DNA of 64,000 bases from Sweltsa coloradensis (taxonomy: Eukaryota > Arthropoda > Insecta > Plecoptera > Chloroperlidae), in the NCBI GenBank assembly GCA_024449915.1, contig JAMZAV010001296.1, positions 106,235 through 170,234 of the forward strand. The letters are read 5' to 3'. Made by a program: the position numbers and the translations under genes. A model generated the notes under the pieces. The model searched no databases and was not told where the DNA came from. It saw nothing but the letters and a program-made list of their open reading frames with translations. Below, one piece after another: positions 48,101 to 58,428 of the stretch; the stretch's first letter is position 1, and each line of letters opens with the position of its first letter.

Positions 48101-48550
48101 TCGCAGCGAGTATTTGGCTACGTCATCCGATTCGCGCGGATCCTGCTAGCTAAACGTTCTCAGGTCCTGTATCCCAAGGGACCTCTGCGCACTGAAGAGT
48201 TGCAGTCTTCTCTTGACATGCTTGTCAAGCTTTCTCAACGTCAGTTTTTCGCCAGTGAGTTGCGCCAGCTTGAGCAAAATGGTAGCGTCACCTCGAAGTT
48301 GGCCTCTCTCAAGCCATTCCTCGATTCATCAGGTTTTCTCAGGGTGGGCGGGAGACTGAGACACTCTTCTCTTCATGTTGACGCCCGTCATCCTCTTGCT
48401 ATCAAAGCAAGCCCATTGTCGTGGCCCCTCGGTCGCATCACTGACCTTATGCCCGGTAAGGATGGTGTCGTGCGTGTCGTGTCAGTACGCACGACCCACG
48501 GCAGTTTCATTCGCCCAGTCAATCGACTTGTGGTTCTACCCCATGCTTAG
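45140..48550 (+). pseudogene. pol: BEL pol: protease, RT, RNase H; integrase core deleted in frame
   Basis: Open for more than 1,100 residues. A zinc-knuckle region (CPLCQSSHTLYKC, then CFNCLGLHSQSEC and CWTCHSTQHHSLLH) links gag to the aspartic protease (AVIDSGSQVSAIT, Asp near 45779). Reverse transcriptase starts around 46620 with RVVFNASA, then CADIRQMYRQI and the catalytic YIDD at 46991-47002. The Pao-specific stretch SYIARIFDPLGFLSPF and an RNase H region (FCDASEKGYAAVLY, SDSTIVLAWL) follow. At about 48415-48425 the text jumps from ARHPLAIKASPLS straight to WPLGRITDLMPGKDGVVRVV, which normally lies after the integrase. The H2C2 zinc region and DDE core, several hundred residues, are therefore missing without loss of frame. 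The stop is at 48548-48550. Confidence 0.9.
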
Positions 48551-48653
48551 TTAGCTTGGGGAACTTCGTATCGTTTTACTTTTCGTTTTCTTTGAGTTTT
48601 GTTTCGTTTTCTTGTCGAAGTGACTTTAAAATGTGCATTTTGGTGGGCGGTAT

Positions 48654-49202
48654 TGTTCGCGCCAGTATTAGCCCACTCTTGTTTCACGTAGTATTTAGTT
48701 TTCACTCCCCTCGTACCCCTCTTTCTTATCTCTGATTTTAAACCTGACCTAGACAGGTCGTTGGCTCGTCTCTATTGCATTCGAACTGCCATAGCGTTCA
48801 GACCTCAGTACGGCTGTCTGTTCTAGACAGTGAATTCGCATATTAGTTGCCTCGAGTGCAACAAACCAACAATATTCTTCGTGGTCACTCAGTGACACTT
48901 TCTTAACACACACACAGTTCACAGTGCTTTACAAGTGATATTAAGTTGATTTTTCGTGTGCATTACGTATGTTGTTGTATCATCATTTACTGCTTTCATC
49001 ACTATCGATCCCCCTTCTATCTATCATCTCACTAGGCTAGCCTATCATTTTCACTCTTCATCACCTACTTCGACACCTCGCTCAAACGGCAAGTTCGCCG
49101 TCTCCACAAGCCAACTGTCTCGAAGCCAAGGTAAGCTCGATTGTGATTTGTTTCTTCATTTTTTCCCTCGTATTTATTGGCATCATCGTCTTGGTGCCAA
49201 CA
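48654..49202 (+). repeat. 3' LTR of the BEL element
   Basis: Copy of 43497-44044. TTTTGGTGGGCGGTAT just before it is the likely polypurine tract. ATCAC (49203-49207) after it is the target duplication. Confidence 0.93.
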
Positions 49203-50099
49203 ATCACAGTGTACTAAATTTTCACTGTCCTTGACTTGAAATGGCTTAAGTACTTGCTGTAAATCTATGAAACTTTTCTCTTTTTTTCTAAACGATCTGT
49301 ACCAAATTTACAGTGTACTAAAAAAACTGTCCCAAAATCACAGAGTACTAAATTTTCACTGTCCTTTATAAAAAGTACTAAACCAACAGTGTACTAAAAA
49401 AAAGTGTCCCAAAATCAGTGAACTAAATTTTCACTGTCCAAAAAATGAAATGGCTTTAGTACTTGCTGTAAATCAATGAAACTTTTTTTAAAAACGATCT
49501 GTCTAAACTAACAGTGTACTAGAAAAAAGTGTACCAAAATCAGTGAACTAAATTTTCACTGTCCAAAAGATGAAATGGCTTTTGTACTTGCTGTAAATCT
49601 ATGAAACTTTTCTCTTTTTTTCTAAACGATCTGTAGGCCTACCAAATTTACAGTGTACTAAAAAAACTGTCCCAAATTCACAGTATACTAAATTTTCACT
49701 GTCCTTAACATGAAATGGCTTAAGTACTTGCTGTGAATCTATGAAACTTTTCTAAAAAACGATCTGTACCAAATTTACAGTGTACTGAAAAAACTGTCCC
49801 AAAATCAATGATTTGTACTAAACTAACAGTGAACTAAAAAATAGTGTCCCAAAATCAGTCAGCTAAATTTTCACTGTCCAAAAAATGAAATGGCTTTAGT
49901 ACTTGCTGTAAATCAATGAAACTATTCTTTAAAACGATCTATACCAAATTTACAGTGTACTAAAAAAACTGTCCCCAAATCACAGTTTACTAAATTTTCA
50001 CTTCCTAAAAATGAAATGGCTAATTTCTTGCTGTAAATCTATGAAATTTTACATAAAAACGATCTGTACCAAATTTACAGTGTACTAAAAACCTGTCTT
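49203..50099 (-). repeat. satellite array, right arm, outer part
   Basis: About seven units in inverse orientation, well conserved (AAATTTTCACTGTCC, GAAATGGCTTTAGTACTTGC, GTAAATCTATGAAACTTTT). Some blocks are duplicated as multi-unit segments: GTGTACTAAAAAAAAGTGTC and CAGTGAACTAAATTTTCACT recur in the same context. Confidence 0.93.
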
Positions 50100-51689
50100 A
50101 AAATCACAGTGTACTAAATTTTCACTCACGTGTTGAGTATTTGGTTCACGGATACTCTCGTTACCTCTGTATGGTCCATCCTAGTTTCCCTGCTTTAGAA
50201 GCAGTGTTGTCATAGCAAGTACTAGCTGTGATTCTATGAAACTTTTCTTAAAAACGATCCGTACCATATTTACAGTGTACTAAAAAACCTGTCCCAAAAT
50301 CATAGTTTAAAAAAATTTACTGACCTTAAAATGAAATGGCTTAAGTACTTGCTGTGAATCTATTAATCTTTTCGTAAAAGCGATCTGTACTTAATTTAAA
50401 GTGTACTAAAAATAAACTGTACCAAAATCACGTACAATGTACTAAATTTTCAATGTCCTAAAATTAAAACTGACCAAGTACTGCCACATATTATATACAC
50501 ATAATATACAAATATCACGATTCTCGAATTTTCCATGACGCCGAGTTTTTCAAAACACGCACAAATGTTCCCCCCACCCAGAATTTCGTTCCGCGATGTT
50601 ATCGATATTTTTCCAAATTTTCGTGATGAATATTCTCCCGGTACGTTTTTCCGGGACTTTTTCCTACTCGCATCGCTGTCCCGAACATTTTGGAGAAAAC
50701 AAAATGGAAATCGGACCATTTTCCGACTTTTTGAGAATTTTCCGGGACGCCCAATTTTTCGGTACACTTTTCTTGGGCGTCAAAATTTCCGCCTCGCCCG
50801 TCCGGTTCCGCAGAGCCCAAGAGGGCCCGGATCGTACAAGAACTGCTCGAGATATAGAGAAAACAAATGTTTTTTGGATTTCCCAAAAATCAACCACTTT
50901 TTTGAGAAATTTCAAAAAAGTTTTTGGCCAGGTTTTAATTTTGACAGATCCAGGCCCTAGCCTTGGACCCGGCCCACCGACTTGTTCGGTCCGCCCCCCA
51001 GCTCGAAAATCAAAACAATTTGGCCATAGTGTACCAAACCTATGACCAAAACAGATAGGCCAAAGTGGCGGAATGTCCAAAATTTTGGTATTGTACCGTA
51101 GCCTAGGCATGCCCCAGCACGCGCACCCGAGGAAAAAAATAACAAAAAATTCCTTCATTGGCAAAAGAATTATCCAAATTTTGCTTTCCCTAGTGAAAAC
51201 TCAAAATTGCCCTGGAATGTCCATAATATAAAATTTCGGGTCCGAATAGGCCTTTACGCTGATTTAAGACAAGCACTTTGGTTATAGAAAAAAAAAATGG
51301 AATCGTCTTAAAATGATCTGTAACAAATTTACAGTGTACTAAAAATATATTGTACCAAAATCACAGTGTACTTAATTTACACTGTCCTAAAAATGAAATG
51401 TCTTAAGTACTTGCTGTGAATCTGTGAAACTTTTTGCTAAAACGATCTGTACCAAATTTACAGTGTACTAAATGAAGTGTGCCAAAATTCACTGTCCTAA
51501 AACCATGTTTTTGACTTGGGTAGTACAATTGCCAAAGGGGAGTGTCTTATCCCCACCTCTCACCTAGTACAGTATCAGCAAGAACACAGTAAGCTAATGA
51601 GCTAGTTTCTTCACTCGGTAAGCAGTTTAGGACAGTGTGTTTTTAGGACACTGACTTTTTAGGACACTGAAAATTTAGTACAATCAGTG
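50100..51689 (-). repeat. right inverted repeat of the giant foldback
   Basis: Inverse of 18193-18640 plus 29119-30365, uninterrupted here. At 51220-51235 the sequence GTCCATAATATAAAATTTCG is the empty target site of the Gypsy element. Frames such as 50664-51164 lie on the unique block and show no family resemblance. Confidence 0.93.
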
Positions 51690-54100
51690 CACTCCCGGCC
51701 CAGGCATTGTAGGCTGGCAGAGGGAAGATGGTACGACTCCAGTGGCCGAGCTCACGATCAGTAACAAGTAAAGACAATAACTTATTATTCAACTACTTAT
51801 TCAAAGGTGTGAAAATATTGTTTTGTTATGTATGCCTAGCTGTGTATCTGATTAGTTATATTCTGATGATCACTGAATTTTATCTTATTTCACTATGTTA
51901 TTGTATTTATTATTATAATCATTATCACGACATTGTTACAATTGTGTAAATCAGGCGACACTATCTTCGCTGATTGTCTTTGTTAAACATTCACTTGTAT
52001 AACCTGTACTTGTATAGTAGTTTTAACTTGTGTATAAAAATTGAAAATTGAACAGTTTTCATCTGCAAATTCTTGTTAATATTTTTACTCATTGGGATCG
52101 CAATATCAATCAGATATGTATTGTTAGATTTATCGAATAAAATGATGTCCGGTTTGTTATGTATGGTATATGGTTTAATTGTTATAACCTGTTTACATTG
52201 TACGCAGCAGCTAGTAATAAGGAAATGAATTACAATTATTGGTTGGAGTAGGAAGGGGGGGGGGAGGGGATATGCTTTTACAAACTAAACTTGCACGGGT
52301 GTGTGTGGAGTAAAGTTTCAGCTCTGTTAAAGGCTCTTATGCCCAAGGTGAAAAATGCAAATTTGAATCTTTTTAAAGCCTAAAAACACGTTAAGCTCTA
52401 AAATGACTGTTCGCCCTGTTGATTTCGAAGGTCCCCTCCAATTTTCATGAAGATCGCATATGCCGTTTGCCCGGTAACGCGCGAACAAACAGACAGATAA
52501 ACAAACAAACAAAAAAATCATGGAAGCTAAATTTTTTGAGGGGTCAGTGAAATTGAAGTCTTCCCTTCGCTCATTCAAAAACGTATCTTATACCATCACA
52601 TATTTATATCATTTAGATTTTTATACATCTTTTAGGCATTACGAAGTTGCAAATTTTCGAAAAAAATTTGTCTTTGGCTAATTTTGCCCGAGATAAATCA
52701 TTACCAATTTTCATCATGTCACCACACTATACTTTTTGACACTGGAAACACTACATCGTAGAAGTATAAGTACAAATAAATTATTCCTGAAGAAAATGAC
52801 TGAAAACAACAATAAATAAATAAATTATATTATTATTAATAATAATAACACTCGTTGTAGGATAATTGTGTTTTCAATGCACCAACAATCCAGTTATGAA
52901 GTTAACCGTAACAATAGCTTAGGGGCAAACCACCCGACCGGCTATTTGTTAGATACGCCGCAAAGACGGATTTTGTAATTTCTGAATTGATTCCCACATA
53001 ATAAAAAAAAGACATGTACCTATTGGCAAAGTAAAAAACAATTTAACTTCCAAGGCAGTCTTTATTCTATTGTTTAGGTTTGAGCCCAGCCTCAAAGGGG
53101 GTCAAGCATTTCCTCCGATGAGGGGGGAGGGAAGATCCCAAGGCACACGTCTCTCACGCTGTGGCATGATGTACATAGTGGAGGATGTTGATAACAACTA
53201 TATTACTATCAGTTCTACAATCATGTTACTATTCACGGAATCAAAACTTGATTCAATAAATATAACAATACATTGAAAGCATTGTTAGCCTCGCACGGAA
53301 GGTAAATAATGAACTTTCGACTACCAGGAAAAGCTGGCGAGCAGCGGATATTAACATCGAAAGTCAATTCAGCTAAAATATTTGTGAGATTCTTGTCAAA
53401 AACTTAAATAAACCAGGAAGTTTGCTTGATGATAGAATCTCGGAAACAATGGACAAATCCATGTTCGTCAACAGGACTAAAAAATACCATGCTTGATTCA
53501 TGTACAAGATCGAATCTACTGGAGTTTGAACCCGCTGGACCACGGAGGCTGTAACTTATTAATAACACGTGGATCGTTATTATTGAGAAAATACAGACCC
53601 GAACTAAATATAACTCAACCGGGACATTCAACTTTTTTAAAACATTTTTTGCAAAGTCATAATGTGCGATTTTCAAGAGATAACTGTAATCTGGTTCTAC
53701 CCAAAAACATTTTTAGATTCAAGTTCAAACGTTTTCAAAGGTCCCTTGAACATTCAGTTCTATCGCAATTGCCGGTTTTCCGGTACGAAGATAAAAACCG
53801 ATAATATTTGTTACTATAAAATTGTGGAGGAAGAGAAGCTTATACATTTGGAAAGTAGTATGGTAATATTATAATAAAATTTAAACTGTAATTAGTAACT
53901 TTTTACTTATTATCGACCTTCTTACCACCATTCACAATGGGCCTACCTAAGTTCAGATTTTGTTGTAACAATAAAATTTTCATAACTTTGGAGTTGTCGT
54001 TGTTTCGATAGAAAGCGTACAAAAAAAAGAACAAGGTCCACAAAAGAAACAAAAAAACACCTAACTACAAATAAATGAAAAACTAAATGATTGCGTTGCG
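51690..54100. other. intergenic sequence right of the giant foldback
   Basis: AT-rich, with a poly-G-rich tract at about 52255-52268 and an AAT run at about 52810-52850. Frames at 53404-53874 on both strands overlap and are not recognised. Apart from the repeat at 52330-52515, nothing else was identified. Confidence 0.5.
52330..52515 (+). repeat. 3' tail resembling an RTE-type LINE or derived SINE
   Basis: TTTTCATGAAGATCGCATAT, then GTAACGCGCGAACAAACAGA, then short ACAG/ATAA/ACAA repeats. A target-sequence phrase followed by GCG(C/A)ACAAACA and a short ACAA-type tail is typical of 3' ends of RTE-like elements in arthropods. No coding part was seen. Confidence 0.45.
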
Positions 54101-54134
54101 GCCTACAGGGTTTGGCTTGGGTCGCTTTGGTTTA

Positions 54135-54534
54135 CTGTCCCCCACTGATAATCAGTTATATTACTGAATGGGAAGATTCTAAATAAAATGTATTTTATTT
54201 ATAAATGAAATAAAATGTAGAGTAAAATATAGCTAAAGATAAATAATTAATAGAGATACGAGAAAAAAGCGTTTTGTGAATAGATTATTTTATTTTCTCT
54301 CGTACCTATAATTGGTTATACACATTTTTATTCTGTTGATATTAAAATTACATTGATGACAAAACTTCAAAATAAAAATTTGAAAAAGCTTCATATTCAA
54401 GCTTTTGAAAGTTGCCAAAAAATAGATGTTACAAAACGCTATGAAATGACATTTGAAAATCCTATATACACGTAATTTAAATATATTCGTATTTGGAGTC
54501 TACTTCAGTATAACTGATTTTCAGTGGGGGACTG
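54135..54534. mobile_element. 400-bp MITE with TA duplication
   Basis: Left end CTGTCCCCCACTGATAATCA and, inverted, right end CAGTCCCCCACTGAAAATCA; similarity continues through AGTTATA, ACTGAA and a GA(C/T)TC block. TA precedes the left end and follows the right end, as in Tc1/mariner-type elements. The interior is AT-rich and non-coding. The related piece at 38034-38140 shares flanking DNA, so the history is not a simple insertion. Confidence 0.65.
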
Positions 54535-54869
54535 TAAGGGTTTAAAATAAATAAGCGGCATATCCCAATCAATTCTTTTCCTTTATTATTTCGTATCTAA
54601 AAAGCCGAATACTATAATAATAAATGTACCACCTACAGTAACAGAAAAACTATCGTGGATGAAATGTGGGTTTTGATCATACCTTGCAATGTTCATAAAA
54701 CTTACCATTGATTAAAATTCTAAGATCGGTAAACGGTTGTATTTCTAGTCATAGAGACTAAAACTTAAACTAAATGTTAATAAAGAACCAGTAAAATGAT
54801 TATTGAGTAGAACTAGCCCGTAACTACCATCCCTGAAAAGCATAGAATATTTAAATGTGGTATGATGAG

Positions 54870-54965
54870 GCACTGCTCGACGTTTCGCCGCCCATGATGA
54901 TGGCTTCTGGGTTCTTCATTCTTATCTTATTCCCATTCTTAATCGACAAGACGAAACAGCCCAAC
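54870..54965 (-). other. second copy of the hammerhead-like dispersed motif
   Basis: Plus strand GCACTGCTCGACGTTTCGCC, as at 6440-6460. On the minus strand a CATCATCATGGG segment precedes GGCGAAACGTCGAGCAGTGC, with an AATGAAGAACCC box further upstream. Pairing in the stem is partial. Confidence 0.35.
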
Positions 54966-55419
54966 GATCATCCAGAACTCATCTGGCTCACAATATCTCA
55001 GAGATGTGCTAGTACAAACAGTTCATAGCTCAAAGGTGATCTTCACGTGTGTATACTTTGGGTTTTACCCATTATCCCCTCTGAGCCCAGTTCACCGTTC
55101 AAGTTTTTGTTTAAAGGGCTTCAGATCCAGATGAAACACGTATCCCGTGCTCTGGTATGACGTGCATTGTATTGTACATTGCTGGATGCTATTCACTTCC
55201 GTAATCAAGCTACAATCAGCTCCAAAAGCCATCGAAATGCAACAAGAATTCAAGGAAAAAAGCTTTAACAACACACATATTATGGTAAAAAGAACACTTG
55301 AAAAACAGAAATATCTATCGAACAGTGCATATTAATCTGAGATATATATCAATAACCAATATTTATAGGAAGTGGATTTGAAAGAAAACATACTCGTATT
55401 TGAACCAAGGTCATCAACA

Positions 55420-55585
55420 TGACCTCGAACACAATGGTTGCTGCACTATATAAGACCCAACACTCGCTCGACTCTCACTTACTCGCTTCTTGTCTCTCTA
55501 GCTGCTAGGACGCGTCAAGATGCTGCTCCCAGTGGTTTGGATTAGGTTGGTGAGTTGGAACCCGATATGAACAGTTCTCGCACAG
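55420..55585 (+). repeat. dispersed TATATAAG-containing repeat, partner at 11.7-11.9 kb
   Basis: ACACAATGGTTGCTGCACTA, TATATAAGACCCAACACTCG, CTCGACTCTCACTTACTCGC, TTCTTGTCTCTCTAGCTGC, GATGCTGCTCCCAGTGG, GGTTGGTGAGTTGGAACCC. The same order is inverted at 11690-11935. A TATA box about 25-30 bp before a conserved GACCCAACACTCG could mark a Pol II start. The host element is unknown. Confidence 0.7.
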
Positions 55586-57080
55586 TTCGTTAAACTAAAT
55601 ATATTATCTTAAAAGTTAAAGCTAGGAACTTTCTCACCACAACTAGCAAAATTGTAATTTCTGGTACAGTCATCTTCAATAGGAAAACGCCAATGTCGTC
55701 GAGGGATTGAATTATTTTACATTTTCATTTGAATAAGTGATCGATGTTTAAAGTATAAATGTCAGGGTATTTCACATAACTCCCAATTCATCATAACAGA
55801 CCAGGAGCCAAAGCCTTTTGAAACAATTTTCGCTAGTCTAACTTGAATTGATTTTTTTTTACAAATCTCTTTTAGAAAATAAAATAAATAGGTGGCAATT
55901 AAATGAAAGTGTGAACTCCTACTTTATTGTTTCCCGAAGAAGTTTCTTGAAATTCCGTGCCTTCATGTTGAGAGCCTTCAGATCCAGAAGAAGTTCCCTC
56001 CACAGTCTTGTCGCACGAGGATAAAATGACAGCCTGTAAGCTTCAATTCATCCAAAGAAGCATCAATTGCTACCACCTCTCCTCGAAGTCTTGACCTGTT
56101 TCTACTTTTTAGAATATGCTTAGTGTCATGATCAACAACGCCCACTAAACGACCTAACATAGACAAGGAGCTAAAGTCTGCAGAAACAATTTTCGCTCAC
56201 CCCACTTAACATCTCAAGTCTGACTTGATCACGTGTTAGTATGCACCTTGTGAAACACCATCCCCAGGTCACGTCAAATTATGGTATACTATTTTTAGAG
56301 GCCATTTTGTTTTTGGATACAGTGCGATCGTTGAAACGCTTATCACTACTGTATTTGAATGTACAAAACTCGGAACTCGGTAAACCGATTTTATTTTATT
56401 TTATACCGATTTTTCGGTATTTGTATGCTTTCACTATTATATTCAATAAGGTTTTAATAATCATATGATTTCATTGTTAAAAAATGCAGACACGGCAAAA
56501 AAAGTGCAAATAATTTCACAGCGATGTGATTCAAACATAAATTTGCCATCTTTTGACCAGCCAGTGAGATGTTTTTATACGTGATTATGATATATATATA
56601 TTTATGATCTAAAGTGATAAAAAAAAACTTGTATGTGTGTTTTATAAGATAAACGTTAAAGGATGAGACTTTTCAATTGATTGAGCGCTTTTAAACTATG
56701 ATTTTCATTAAGTCATACTTAGAATTGAATTATTTTTTGAAAGTAATTCCAGCTTTCAATTATTCAAGCGAATGGTAAAATGGAATGATACGAACAATGT
56801 GTTTTGAAGATATTTTACAGAATAGTCGATTTTACCGGATTTTCAGTTTCAAAAGTGGAAAAAATGGAAAAGTGCAATTTTTACTTGACAAATTTATTTA
56901 ATTGCATTAAGATTCTTGGAAAGTGGAATATTAGAAATTTTAAAGGTTCTTTGAAAATTTCATCAAAATCGCAGTCCTGGAAACTCAAAACTGTACAGAT
57001 AATAAAAAAAATATCTTAAAATTCATATTTGATGACATTCTTTACTTGTCAATAAAAAACCTCGCTTTAAAATTTTTGGG
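55586..57080. other. AT-rich intergenic sequence
   Basis: No gene supported. Minus-strand text at about 56030-55930 (LSFYPRATRLWRELL in one frame) faintly resembles a polymerase C-terminus of a non-LTR element, too short and broken to call. Confidence 0.45.
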
Positions 57081-57086
57081 TTGATA

Positions 57087-57222
57087 AATGGAGGTTGTAA
57101 AGTGATCCTGAATGTATTGGAGGTTGAAAAGTGATCCTGAATGTATTGGAGGTTGAAAAGTGATCCTGAATGTATTGGAGGTTGAAAAGTGATCCTGAAT
57201 GTATTGGAGGTTGAAAAGTGAA
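57087..57222. repeat. 29-bp tandem repeat, about 4.5 units
   Basis: Unit GTGATCCTGAATGTATTGG followed by AGGTTGAAAA. Nearly perfect, so recent. Minus-strand frames across it are repeat artefacts. Confidence 0.95.
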
Positions 57223-58119
57223 AAGTGAGTGAGCTCGAACTACCATCCAAATTAAAAATCCCAAGTAAACAGGGTAACAAGAAACATTTTTTGGGGGGGG
57301 GGGGGGGTTACCTTGAAGAGAAATCCGGCTGCGCTTGAATTGTTCCGGAGTGTGTTATGAAAAAATGCCATATATCTACAACAACAAAAAATACGATAAA
57401 CTTTGTTAATATTGTATATATGCACACAACACGCGCAGAATTCATTTCCGCCGACTCCAAACATTATCAGGTCCACAATAATGTTACAATCAGCTTTTAA
57501 GCGTAAAAGAAACGCAACAGGATCATAAAATATTACAAAAATTATTCATCAGAACCATTTGTAAACAGCGCACACCGAAGGTTAGAAATGAAACGTCAAC
57601 AGTCATAACGATCCTAGCTAGCCATTCAATATCAAGCTGTTCATCTGATATATTGGTGAGATCACATCTAGGACTCACAGGAAGTCGGACAACGTATTCG
57701 TGGTAAAGAAGAACAAATATTGATGTTGGCGTTGTGCCAGGCAAGGACTCAACGTGACAGTCAATGCAAAGATTGATACATATTGATTGTGATTATTGCA
57801 ATCCATTTTTTTAAAGTTTATTTGCATTTAAAGCGCGTCAACCGTTCGGTCATAATGCGTTACTCAAGTCTAGGGGGTGTGAAGATGAAAATACCATTCT
57901 GGCCAGAACAAGCCACGGGGGGGGGGAGGTGCTGACGTAGTGGTCAAAATCTTCATTTCGTCGCTCGTTTGTCGTGGTCGTCGTCAGGGAGGTTGTCAAG
58001 GGAAAGAGGGAGGTCCCCGGGGGACGACTGCCAGAGCTCGCTTCCAGTTTCGGGAAGTAATACAACACGACTTTACTATAGCTGATAACATAAAATACAA
58101 TCCAGAAGTTAAAATATCC
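57223..58119. other. intergenic sequence, poly-G at 57293-57307
   Basis: Short frames on both strands without recognisable domains. A second G-rich run lies at about 57917-57927. Nothing else seen. Confidence 0.5.
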
Positions 58120-58190
58120 ATCCCGATCGGGGCCGAGTCTTCCAGATTCCAGGTAACTGGACCACCTAGACCTGAATGGATCGAACAGTA
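58120..58190 (-). repeat. degenerate tRNA-like SINE head
   Basis: Plus strand has CCCGATCGGGGCCGAGTCTT, ATTCCAGGTAACTGG and ACCACCTAGACC, parallel to the better copy at 58345-58428, which also follows a AATACAATCCA block. Box A and box B are degraded. Confidence 0.5.
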
Positions 58191-58344
58191 CTGCAATGAA
58201 TCTGCTGCCTTTGAACTTACCAAACAAACATTATTTTATAATGTCATTACCTTACGCAGGTATAAGCAAGTGTTTATTTTTTGATTTGGTTAGTCGGAAA
58301 ACACTCCCATTGGTGAAATTGTTAATATCTAATACAATCCACAC

Positions 58345-58428
58345 AAAAATCCAGCCCGATCGGGGTTCGAAACCGTGTATCCCACATTCCAGGTAGGCGC
58401 CTTAGTTAACTAGACCACCAAGACGGTA
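58345..58428 (-). repeat. tRNA-derived SINE head with Pol III boxes
   Basis: Minus strand: TGGTGGTCTAGTTAACTAAG as box A (58420-58401), ATGTGGGATACACG, then GGTTTCGAACCCC as box B (about 58374-58362), followed by GATCGGGCTG. Order and spacing are those of a tRNA. Related pieces at 40.9, 41.6 and 58.1 kb make this a family rather than a single tRNA. Confidence 0.6.

Larger units (their letters stand above)
43497..49202 (+). mobile_element. BEL/Pao LTR retrotransposon, 5.7 kb, integrase-deleted
   Basis: LTRs of 548 and 549 bp (TGTTCGCGCC...GTGCCAACA) differ by only a handful of small changes, so insertion is recent. It sits in the satellite: the unit phrase CCAAAATCACAGTGTAC is split, with ATTCAC before and ATCAC after the element, giving a 5-bp duplication with one extra T on the left. 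Gag (DUF1759 type), protease, RT, RNase H and the C-terminal DUF5641-like block are present, but the integrase core is missing. The copy could move only with help in trans. Confidence 0.93.
18193..51689. mobile_element. giant foldback (palindromic) element, ~33.5 kb with two nested LTR elements
   Basis: The left end begins CACTGATTGTACTAAATTTT. The right end is its inverse, closing with TTTAGTACAATCAGTG. Inverted similarity continues for about 1.6 kb on each side, including a non-repetitive 0.7-kb block. Inward, both arms become arrays of a ~125-bp satellite in opposite orientation, around a spacer at 35.5-42.6 kb. Two LTR retrotransposons lie in the arms; removing them leaves about 17.3 kb. 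No transposase was recognised. Foldback elements with subterminal tandem repeats (Drosophila FB, Galileo) are the closest known architecture, but I could not assign a superfamily. A target duplication is not evident: GGT precedes the left end and CACTCCC follows the right end. Confidence 0.75.

Noticed and set aside
18193..51689. CRISPR-like array, suggested by the regular ~125-bp repeats
   Set aside because: The units are degenerate head-to-tail satellites with no constant repeat plus unique spacer pattern, in a eukaryotic genome.
57850..58284. 114-125 residue frames on both strands near 58 kb
   Set aside because: They overlap on opposite strands and run into a SINE-like tRNA head; no domain seen.
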